This document shows, piece by piece, positions 1-11,500 of a stretch of DNA of 64,000 nt (position 1 is the stretch's first letter; the number at the start of each line of letters is the position of its first letter). Made by a program: the position numbers and the translations under genes. Under the pieces are notes generated by a model that did not search any database, was not told the DNA's origin, and worked only from the letters and a program-made list of their open reading frames with translations. The stretch lies in contig WPIO01000031.1 of the NCBI GenBank assembly GCA_009760855.2, positions 1,511,001 through 1,575,000 on the forward strand, written 5' to 3'. Source of the stretch: Cristatella mucedo (Eukaryota; Bryozoa; Phylactolaemata; Cristatellidae).

Positions 1-770
1 CCAGTGCAGTAACATTATCGTTATTGCTGATTAAGATGTAGTTGGTCACACAGAGGAGTACAGTTTCAGTGAAGCGGTTTCGCTTGTGTCCCGATTGAAA
101 TTTGTCTGAAATTTGATTCTTTGCAAAGGTCTGCAAGCTGCTTAGTGGCAATCTTTTCGAGAACCTTTGCCAAAAAAGGAAGGAGACTGGACGATAGTTT
201 TTGAGGACCTCTGAATCCAATGCAGTCACTTTAAAAGCCTTTGGAACAGCCCCGTTATCCAAAGAAGCATTACAAACCTTCGCTATGGTTGGACTAAGTC
301 TGTCTGCCAGTGAAGACAAGAGAGGGGATTGCACAGGGCCTTCAGGAGACGAGCTTGTTTTACAAGACTTTATTAAAGTAGCCACTTTGTATACAGCACT
401 CAGAAAAAAGTTTAAAAAATGTCACAGCTTGCAACTCAGCATCTGCTTTAGTCGGAGGTGGCTTTATGGAGGCACGAATGTGATAGTTTTTCAACGGTGA
501 CACATTTATCGGCCAAGCCATGAATACCTGGGGATTGTAATAATAATAATAATAATAATAATAAATTTGATCATGCACCCTCAGAGAACTCAATCTCTTT
601 CTAGGCACTTTACATTTGATGCAAAGGAAGCATGATCGAATGGTTAGTGGTAGCATGCTCAATAAATAACAAGAATAACATGGTGAATGTAACCTCTCAG
701 AGTTGACAAGCAAACGATTCACTCTTACAAATGTGTCTTGGGTCTATTTTGGTCAATTGAATAACTGCGG
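1..770 (-). mobile_element. LINE B fragment (CR1-like), interrupted by a LINE A tail
   Basis: Bases 1-535 and about 690-770 match, at similar spacing, the minus-strand LINE B copy at 57.3-57.85 kb. Both share the segments around 'gactaagt.tgtctgccagtg' and 'cagg.gac.gctt', and the linker peptide similar to N-x-L-L-x-N-S-E-R. The piece continues off the left edge. It is broken by frameshifts and by a LINE A 3' tail at 538-690, so it is a dead relic. Confidence 0.7.
538..690 (-). mobile_element. LINE A 3' tail, nested in LINE B
   Basis: An (AAT)n run followed by the inverted LINE A 3' end (caccctcagagaactcaatc, then the ctttctaggcactttacatt stretch) reads as a 5'-truncated LINE A insertion on the minus strand. 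Only the 3' UTR is present. LINE B sequence resumes on the far side. Confidence 0.75.
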
Positions 771-2195
771 AGAGCATTAACGGCAACTGTGCTCAGAGTA
801 GGAAAAAGAGTTCAGTGCCCTGCAGCCATAAACAGTGGGAGTAGGTCAACTTGGGATGTCTTTCAGCATGCCAACGAAGTTGCATCCAGTGTCTAAAGCC
901 CATCCTTGTCAGGCCACAGTCCTTGTCATGCCACTGATGCACTATTGACACAAAATGTCGGCACTACACGAATGCTGTTCTTAATCGTGTGCAAGGCCTT
1001 ACTTGGTTCATGGGGTCGTCCTCAATTGGATCTACTTGAGGCATTGCTAAGTTAAGTACATGCACTATGAACGAGGGCATCAGCTTTATCACCCTCCGGC
1101 CGACCACAAGTTGCTGCTCAGCCTTGCACCGTGCACCTAGTACTATTTGCTTGCTAGTCGTCTTTCACTGTCAAAAATGTGTAACTGGGTAGGAAATCGA
1201 GCTTCTGCTCCCTATGTTTGGCTCCTTACACGTTTACCAGATGCTAGATGCAATGTGTTATAATCTTCCCAAAGCCTCGAAAAGAACCAGGTTCGGCATG
1301 CTGTAGACAAGCAGTGACTTTACAGGGGCTGAAATGGAACAGTGACATATAATCCTACAGAGCAGGATGATAATGCAACTGATGTCCCGAGCGGGCCACA
1401 TCACAGTAATGGTGCCCCGAGATTAGTACGGTAGCACATCCGTTGACTGAAAATGAAATCTTTACAAATGTGCTTAAAAATGCTATCAAACTATGAACGT
1501 GTATGCAAAATATATAAGCATGTGAGAAATGGTATAACCTTAGCCGTGAGGATCAGCATGCTTGGCATTCCTGCCCAAGAGAGCAATCGCGGTGCCTCCA
1601 AGATTCTAGTAATGTCATTTGGTTCTCGGTACACGAGAGCTTAAGTCAGTCTCCATAAAACGACGCGGCCAACACTAATACCAATGAAAACCAGTTACAA
1701 AGAGCCGCCAACCTACCCTGGAGAGATGTAGCCCTGGAGATCAAAAGTAACATTACGAGACGGCTGAACCTCTTCAAAAACTCTCGAGGAAATAAAAACC
1801 TTCAACGAATGCTGTTAGGTGGATGCGCACGGTCAAGTTGAGATTAAAACACTCAAAACAGTTGGCTACGATAAAAATTTAATGTGTAAGCAATCTCATA
1901 CAAGGAAGACATTGGAATGTATTAAGTTACATCAGTCGCTTGCTGTACTGAAAACACCAGTTACATCAGTTCTTACATGACGACATGAGTACCTCAGAAA
2001 CAACAGTACGGTACGGAAGCTACAGAGGGCATTACATGCCACGCCTTTCATATGTCTGTGTATATCCTAAAACAAAAAGAAAACACGTGTCTAACAAGGT
2101 TATTAGAAATATTTGAGTCACGTGTATTTTGATGCAGATCCGTGTTGACAAGCAAAGGAATACTTCGGCAGCAACAATAAATCTAGTGAACTTAC
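771..2195. other. Unassigned sequence downstream of PDZD11
   Basis: No recognisable repeat or conserved exon was found. The last coding exon of PDZD11 (about 10 codons expected, after a split Gly codon) should lie on the minus strand here or further left. One acceptor-like site near 1360 leads into a short frame with a stop, but its peptide does not resemble the family's C-terminus, so it is not called. Confidence 0.3.
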
Positions 2196-2512
2196 CATAA
2201 GGAAAGTATTTAACGGTCAACTCGACCAGTGTGTGTTTTTTAAGTATCCTCACCGCCTACAACATTCGTGTAACAGTGTAAAAGCACAAACGTCGAGTGA
2301 CCACGATGCAACCTAGCAATGCAGCAACCACCTGGCTACATCAAGCATGTTGCCATCGCATGAAGGTAAAGAAAGGTATTACCTTCCTAGAATAACTGCA
2401 AGTGGTCCTGATAAATATTGGCTTTTAACGTCGCTCAAATTTCACATTGATTATCTGCTTCCTGGGGAATACTTGTCTGATTAATGATTCAAACAACTGT
2501 CATTCCATCTAT

Positions 2513-2555
<43 letters not shown>

Positions 2556-5500
2556 AGATCTGTGTCTCTTTCTATCTCTAATCTCACAGTCTAACAAAGA
2601 TGAGCAGAACTGCCTGTAGGGCATAATGCAGCCAAATATCGGCCTCCGAGCAAGCACTCACAAACAGTAACGTTGGTCATGCAAACAAACACGTACACTT
2701 ACCTCTGTATGTTCAATATTTAGGAAACTTTCCCTATTGACTGCAATTATCTGGTCACCCTCTCTCAGACCAATGCGATCAGCTTCGGTATGTGGTGTCA
2801 CCTTAACCAAAATGTAAAGTGTCATTAAACAGCAGTTGGCGACCAGAAAATTATCAGAGACAGCCATTACCAGCAGCGGTAAATCAATCAAATGTCTTCT
2901 TAGAGTCTTAAAAGTCAACGACAATACACCCAAACCAGGCAACATTGTTAATAACATAGACAAGAAAATGTTAGATGTCATTTAATGAACTATTGAACGA
3001 TCTGGATATATTAATTGGGAGAAAAGACGAATGCCACCACACCAAAGTGTCTCTCCTTGCCTGTTTTGTGCTACGAAAGTTTGATGGGCTATAACTACAG
3101 TGCAAGACTCGCCAAATCACGTTCAACACTCATTTACTGTTACTTACCATGACACTACCATGAGACAGCATTAGTTGTAGGTGACGTGGAAAGTTCCACG
3201 TCACCCACAACTATTGTCTCGATAGCTTGGTCTGGGCAGACAAGTTCTTTAGCACAAACTCCCTTTACAAAAGTGCCACTACTAGCTTGCATATTGGTGG
3301 ACAAAAGAAAGTGAGCAATCAAACATAATCAAGCGGCATAAAGCAGCTCCACAGTCAACTCTGCCTACTTTCAGCAACATAACACTGCTAAAATTCGGGC
3401 TTGTTTAGACAGGGGTACCACATGTAAATTGGTCCATGCATTTGCAACATCCCGTCTTGACTTCTGTAACTCACTGCTTGCTGGTATACCAGCCTGTGCA
3501 CTCAGGCTCTTATAGCTGGTGCAAAACTCTGCAGCTGGGCTTGTCTTGTCATGAGAGTCGCAGTTGCCACATCATATCACTTCTCGCTGACTTGCACTGG
3601 CTCCCGATCAAGCAACGCATCGACTTCAAGGTTTTGCCAGTCACTTTAGATCTCTTCATTCTTTGGCTCTAACCTACCTATCAGATCTACTCCCCCACCA
3701 GGTTAAGCATTGTACCACATGCTTTTCAGAATTTAACTGTTTACCCATACCTCGTGCAAATCTCAAATCCTTTGGAGACTGTGCCTTTAGTTCGCATGCT
3801 TCCAAAGCCTGGAACTCACTCCTGACTTGTGGCACGACATCTCCTGACTTGATCATATTTAAAAAGAAACTAAAAACGCATTTATTTATCACAGCATTTA
3901 GTGAGTCTTGTGATTCGTCCTTTATTTGCTTATGCTTGCTGACACTGTGCATGCTGCCACTGACCGAGTGCACGTCACCCCTAACCATGTTATGCTTGTT
4001 GTCATTATGCATGCTACCACTAACCATTCGGCTAAACGGGCTATAGGACACATTCACTGCAGCACGGCATGCAAAAAAGCAGCAAAGGTTTGAATTGTCA
4101 GCTAAAGAACAATGAGAGTATGTGAGCATCAAGTTTATTACTTAAATAGACTCGGCTTATGATTTGGAACTGAACCAAGCTGCCAGTGCCATGAAGTAAA
4201 AAAAAAACTGGTGTGGATATTGGATGGGGGCCTGTCAGAAGCTCATGAACTAAAAGGAAGCATGGACAGCTGTAAGACGTCTGTTTGAAATCGACACGGC
4301 ACCCAGGCAGGAATCCATGACCAAAATGTGAAGTAGGCATCAGGCGTTCAAGCAGCAAGTCAGCAGCACTAACTAGACCACTCGGCTAGACTACAGGAGC
4401 AACTGCAATGGTGACTACACCGTCGGCAATAATATTGATAAAGATGCCCACTCATTGTGTGATATTATGGGGCATTCTAGTTCTGTTTAAAATAGGACCA
4501 CGGTGCATGATAAGATCTGTGATACTGGCTTGTTAGGAATAACATCCTATTAAACATGTAAGGCTTAAAAGGAAACCACGTTATTCTTGTTGTTTATCGA
4601 GCATGATACCAGTAACCATTCGATCGTGCTTCCTTTGCAGCAAACGCGCCAAGAAAGAGATTGAGTTCTCTTCGGGTGCTTTATCAAACGTATCATTATT
4701 ATTATTATTATCAAGACCTGGCTACTTTCTTTTGAATTGCAGCCTCCATACCTAGCAAGTGCTTCAAAGAGCAACTTCGCAGTTGCATAATTGTGTTCAT
4801 TGTCCTTTACCTAATACTTGCATGCTCCCCTCATCTATTAGGCAGCTGAAAATGATAACAAATGCCAAACAGTAAGTCATACTAGACAGTTAGAACTCTC
4901 TCAACTCCCTTGCTGCAGGTATTAGTGACATTCACACTTGGAAATGTACAACTTTTTTTTAAATTGAATCGCGATAAAACCAACTCAATAGCTATAGGAA
5001 AACCTAGTGTTACTCAGAATGTGTTAGCCCCAACCTTCCAAATGGACTGGGCCAGCATATCACTCCTAGAGCATCAGCAAAAGTTCTGGGCATCCGGTTC
5101 CAAAGTGACCTTTCTCCAGACGACCGGATCGGCTCGTCTTTTTCCAGACGACCGGATCGGCAGTCAAGTCAGGCTGCTTGCAGCTGCGTAACATTGAGAA
5201 TATTACCAGTGAAATTAGGCACTTATGGCTGTGTAAAACTCAGCAGCTTGGCTTGTCTGTCGTAAATGTCGCAATTGCCCAATTACACCACTTCTCACAG
5301 ACCTGGACCGGCTCCTCATTAAGCAGCATATCGACTTCAAGGTTTTCTGTCACTCACTTTTCGATCCCTTCATTTTCTTTCTCCGACTTACCTATAGAAA
5401 CTACTCCCTAATCAGGCCAGACATCTTACTTTCCTCAATCAAGTCGTTTAACTTCGCCTCGACCCTCGACCTCAAATCCTTTGAAAACCGTGCCTTATGC

Positions 5501-8500
5501 TCCGAAAGCCTGGAACGCACTCCCGACACATGTGCCGACATCCCCTGATATGACATTTAAAAAAAGCAGTTCCTTACAGCAATTGTTTGGTCCGTGTGAA
5601 TTGGCGTTTATGTGCTTATGCATGTTGATGCTGTGCATGTTATCACTAACCACATTGACATGTTTCCTTTACAGCACATGTAAAGTGCATAGAAAGATTA
5701 AGTTCTCTGATGGTGGTCTACAAATGTATTATTATTGCTAATATTGTTATTATTATTACTCCTACTAGAAGTGTGCACGTTACCAGGGTACGGAAGTGAA
5801 ACTGTGCTCCCCCTGGGCTAAGACCCTAGCTAAGCCAATTAATGTTATTGTAGGCAATGTTTATTCTTACAAAATTAGTTGATAAGCTAAATTATGGTTT
5901 GTGAATGACACCCCAGGTGGAGGGCGTAGCTAAATGTAGTGAGCAGTCAACCGTTTCATTCAGCTGACTGCTGACTTACGTGTTTGACCTATCTGTGCTG
6001 TCAGTAGCTAGATGCAGTGCAAAGCAAGCTGAAGTACGCTACCGAATCTTGACAAAACTTGATAGGCATGTGATCATACACATGCAGCCTTTTAGTGTTA
6101 TGGTTATCTTCACATGATCTCGAGCTTGTTTGAGGTTCCTGTTGTTCCCCTTGCAAGCTGTTCATCACGGACGATTCGAATCGATCGGTGGTCGTGGTGG
6201 AGGGCAATACACTGTTCGTCAAATGCAACCTTGCAACGCTGGCGAGCTGTCCTCACCTTGGAGACAAAAACTCCTGAGAGCTGCTCACTCCCGCCACGGA
6301 TATTGAAGCCCAGCTGGAATGAGAGGAAGTGAGGCGGTTCACTCTATCGCTGACCGAGCTGGTCCACTCACAAAGCAATGTGGCTGCAATCTTCACCTTT
6401 CGGATACTACCGTTCGGGTATATATTAAGCTGGCGCCAGGAAGTGATGCCCAGCCACTGTGCACAACCACAGAACCACTAATGTCACCTACGTTAAGATC
6501 ACTTACACGTTAAGTACACTTGCCGTGTGAGCAGGCACATCCATAGCACGGTTCCAAATTACGAAAGATGAGTTCGATCCATCATTCTAGGAAATTGAAG
6601 AGGTTCTGGCAGCATGTCTCTGCTAGATTCGTTAGCCGTGATGGCACACTAGGTAAGGTGGTTGCTTTCACGACCTCGGTCCCGAGGTCGTGGGTTCGAT
6701 TCCTGCTGTGGGCGATCCTTTATCGCCACTGCAGGCGGTGGTGATAGCCGTAAAGACTCTTCTGTCGCTATACAAAAGGAGTATGTTTAATCAGCTAGGA
6801 TTTATTTTATTTATTTTAATGTTGCTGATTATCATTTAGCAGCAGGGTCTCTGCCCAGCCCAAGTCCCATACCGGGTTACTTCTGAAGACCAAGTACCCA
6901 AGAAATGCAATGTAGAAAGAATCTAGCAGAGACATGCTGCCGGAACCTCTTCAATTTCCTAGAATGATGGATCGAACTCATCTTCGTAATTTGGAACCGT
7001 GCTATGGATGTGCCTGCTCGCACGGCAAGTGTACGACCTTAACGTAGGTGTAAGACCTAAAGTGTAAGACCTTAATGCTTTGCCTGCTTGAAAAGGAAAA
7101 ACATTTCTGGTGATACACAATGGACAGTTTGCAAGTAACAAATTATAAGGATAGACTGCAGCAAGGTGTGCTCATTGCTTGCCATATGTCAGCATATTTC
7201 ACATTCATTCGATATGGCCGAGATGAATAAATAAAAGAGAACCTGATGTTAGAGACCAAGAAACCTGGTGTAATAGTTTAGCATAGTCACAAAAAATAAG
7301 TCAACTACAGACCGCTGTCTGGGTCGATGTTGTTGTGGGCACTGGCTGTTAATCGTGATGTGCCACACGAGGTATCAGATGTTAAACCGCCTTTTTTAAG
7401 TTTAGGTGGAACAGCCATAACATGCTCTGTGCACATATCAGTTGTGGGGCTTCCATGACGCTCTACCACTAACCATTCAACCCCACTAACCATTCAACTA
7501 TACTTCCTTTGCAGTACATGTAGTGCCTAGAAAGAGATTAAGTTATCTGAGAGTGCTATAAAAATGTATAATTATTATTACTAGAAAATACCTGGATTCA
7601 CAGCAATCCTCGGGATTGCGGTAAAACTGCATGGCGGACATGAATAAATCAATGAGTCGGTGAATACTGGGCCAGTGCTGCTCTACAACACCCAGTGGAT
7701 AGCCAAGGCATGCACATTAAGGCTTCATAGCATGCTAAAAGAAAGTCAGCTACCACATCTCCCACACAAGTTACCGGAAGAAAGTATACATGAATCACCC
7801 AACAATATGATTGCACTGCAGAGTCAAACAGCCGGTAGCAACAGCAGATAGACCATATAAGAAAAAGCAACTATGCATCTTAGATGTAGGTCACTTGTCA
7901 ACTATCTAATACCCCTTCAAGCAAAAACATCGAGCTAGGTTTCGATCGCCCCACCTAGGGAAGCTAGCTGCTCAAGGAGCTAGGAGGCGACAGATTAAAC
8001 CAAGTGGGGCAAGGCACGGCAGCAACCAATCAATAAGGGTGCAAAGCCAGCACAATGAATCACAAACAGAAAGGTATAAGCATATGCAAAAACCAATATA
8101 TAAGCTCACGTGGTAGATTGCATCCCCTAGTGACAGCAGCAGCAGCAACAAATATGAATTTATACATTCGTTCCACTTGAAACTACTCAAATATCTGAAA
8201 GGCAGGTGCACGAACAAAAAGACCACCAGCAATGCCAGTGAGATACTTTGGCAACAAGTGTGCAATGCAAAGCCGACCATCCATGCCCTCTTGATCTTTC
8301 ACTATGAGCGGCTGGGCAAATAAATATTCACATAAGAGCCCCCAACAGTTGGCACACTGGCTAGACCAGAAGTATGCAAAAAAGTCGTGCAACCAGATGG
8401 AATTCTCGAATGTAGTCCCTGAACTGAGGCTGACAGAGCCGCCAGGTTAATGCGACAGAGCAGGCTGCTGCTGCTACATGCCTGGTCTGATGGCTTTCCC

Positions 8501-11500
8501 CTGCGGAGACGCAGCACTCTGATGGAGAACTGTTCCAAGTCCTTCTTATAGTTATCAAGGAACTGTCTCTATAAAAGTAAAAGAAAGCAGTTCGAATTAT
8601 CAAGAGGAGCAGACATGCAAGAGTGTGAGAACTTATTTGCATGAACTCGCAACTATAGCCGAGCATTTGCATTCAACCAATATCGATCTCCACATAGGTC
8701 AGTGACACATAGAACACCCCGAGAACACCCGCGACTCACATGAGGCCGGCTTTGCATAAAGCAGATGGCTCTGGGTGTGCCTTTGAGCTCAACAATGCAA
8801 TGCTACTGCATCTTCACCACTGGCTACTAAGTAAAACACATCAGACTGAGAAAGTGCCATACTTTGCTGTCCACACAAGTCCAGGCAAAGCCTGAATGAG
8901 GTTCAGCCCACTATAAAATGCTCAATAGCCAACAACATCATTTCTCACACGATGAGGCCCCATTGGGTCAACACATGTGAAACAGGAGCCAGCCAGATAC
9001 GAGCCAGCCATGAGCAGCAAATCATCACAAACAGTCGGATGAGAAGTGCAACAAGGATCGGCAGCCATGATTAGTTTTTAGAAACTATATTAGTTTTTGG
9101 CAGCGGGAGAGAGAATAGTCAGCTATTGTTACACAAGCTGACATGAGCGAGTGGTATTGAGGGTCTGGGAGCGAATGGGTAATGAATGCATCAGCCACAA
9201 GATGGTGCGGGCAGATCGTGAAATGCACCGGGATGAGGGGAGTGCCTAAGAAAATTAACAGTCCTTCAGCAGTTCATCTCAATATGGAGGAGTCACACCA
9301 TGGCTAACCATGGTGGCCCCCTTGGACCAACCTGAAAGGTGCATCTGGCGAATGCAATCCCCTGGCAAGGTCAAGATATGGTCCCACCTTGGCTTAATCC
9401 TGGCTATGCCTACGACATTGTGCCTACAGCAACTCCAATGCCTTTGGCAGCTCCTCCGGCTACAGAAAGCAGGGGCAAGGCAACAGATCAAAGCAGATGT
9501 GCAAAACATAAATATATAAAGCCTGCTCCATTCCAACATCATAATCTCAAAGTAACCAATGTACATCCAAGGATTATGTAGCAAACAGCAAAAATCAGTG
9601 TGTCGGGCGAACATTAAATTACCATAAGCAGCACCATGTCATATGCACCTTATTTCCTCGAAAACCATTACTCGATTTCAAAACCGAGCTCAAGCTGTTC
9701 ACAGTAAGTGCGCCAGTAGTAGTAGCAGCAGCAGCAGCAGAACTGTCCCTGAGTGGCCAGCCCTTATCACTCCCACTGTGGCCCATGCATATGCGTGCCA
9801 ACATAAAACCTGTGGAATTAGTGCACAGCTATCATGCCACTCAAGCTTATGGACAAGAGAAAATTCGAAGGCGGCAGACTTAAAAAAGACAGAATTGATA
9901 ATGCTACAAATCAGATTAGATCATAAAAACTGCTGCGATAGCAATGCCAATTGCATCAAGGAAATTAAACCCAACTTGGCCAATTGAAGAGCCCAAATTC
10001 GAACGGGGTGAATATACTTGCAAGACCAGAAGCTCGAGCTTAATTTTTTAGGACTTCGGATGCAAAGAAGCATTCATTGATATAATAATAATAATAATGC
10101 ACTTGATAAAGCACCCTCAGAGAACTCAATCTCTTTCTAAGCGCTTTACATTTGCTGCAAAGGGAAATGCAATTGAATGGTGAGTAATATCATGCTTGAT
10201 AAACAACATGAATAACATAGTTAAGGGTGACATGCACAGGATCAGCATGCAAATGTGGTTAGTGGCAGCATGCACAGTGTCAGCATGCATAAGCATATGA
10301 AGGACGAGTCACAGGGAATCACTAAATGCTGTCCAAATTAGGTGTTTTTAAGTTCTTTTTAAATGTGGTCAAGTCAGGGGATGTTCTGAAGCAGGTAGGG
10401 AGGGAGTTCCAGGCTTTGGGAGCATACGAACTAAATGCACGGTCTCCAAAGGATTTGAGGTTTGTACGAGGTACTTGTAGACTGTTGGATTCTGAAAAGC
10501 ACGTGGTACGATGCTTGGCCTGGTGGGGGAGTAGATCTGAGAGACAGGCTGGAGCCAAAGACTGAAGTGACCTAAATGTGAGCCACAAAACCTTGAAGTC
10601 GATCCGTTGCTTGACTGGTAGCCAGTGCAGGTCGGCGAGAAGTGGTGTGATGTGGCAACTGCAACGCTCACGACAGACAAGCCTAGCTGCAGAGTTTTGC
10701 ACCAGCTGCAATCGCCTGATCGCACATGCTGGTAGGCCAGTAAGCAGTGAGTTGCAGAAGTCGAGATGGGATGTCACGAATGCATGGACCAACTTGGACG
10801 TGGTATCCTTATTTAAACAAGCCCGAATTTTAGCAATGTTATGTAGCTGAAAGTAGGCAGATTTGACTGTGGAGCTGATGCGGTCGTCTAACGAGAGGTC
10901 ACTTTGGAACATGACACCTAGATTTCGAACTGATTCAACGGGAGATATGCTGGCAGAGCCAATTTTGAGCATCAGCCTTTCCAATTTCCGAATCACACTG
11001 GGTTTGCCCATAAATAGTAAGTTAGTTTTACCATCGTTCAGTTTTAGAAAATTTGCTGCCATCCAGGTGCAGATGTCATGAATACATGCAGCAAGTGAGT
11101 TGAGAGAATTTGAGGTGCTCGAAGGCTGGGAGGAATCAAAGCAAAGGTACAACTGAGTGTATTCCACATAGAAGTGAAAGCCTAGATTGTGCTTGGCAAT
11201 CACATCAGCAAGAGGGAGAGTATAAACCGTGAAAAGAACCAGACCTAGCACGGAGCCCTGAGGTACCCCATATTTCAGAGGCACTTAGGATGATCTTTGT
11301 CCATTCACGTCAATACTCCGGAGTCTCCCACTGAGATAGGACCTGAATAATTGCAGAGCAATGCCAGTGATGCCCAGGCGAGATGAGAGGTGCTCTAGAA
11401 GAACTTTGTGATCGATAGTATCAAAAGCTGCCGAAAGATCGAGCACAACAAGCAGAGACACTACCCGTGTCTGCATTCCTAAGTAGGTCGTTGTATACCC

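Noticed and set aside
1320-1362. Candidate last exon of PDZD11 on the minus strand
   Set aside because: Good acceptor (pyrimidines then TAG) and a short frame to a stop, but the peptide has no resemblance to the family C-terminus.
6634-6720. tRNA gene calls at SINE heads (also 17912, 39512, 45714)
   Set aside because: B-box-like sequences are present but the cloverleaf is distorted and each is part of a longer dispersed repeat, so SINEs and not tRNA genes.
9281-9450. Possible snRNA (U1-like ctggcaagg) or spliced-leader fragment
   Set aside because: Comparison with remembered U1, U2 and U5 patterns fails beyond a few bases, and no Sm-site arrangement is seen.
10326-11081. Plus-strand frames of 72-90 codons repeated at 10.6, 32.6 and 47.1 kb
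   Set aside because: They are antisense shadows of the LINE A reverse transcriptase and recur only because the element does.
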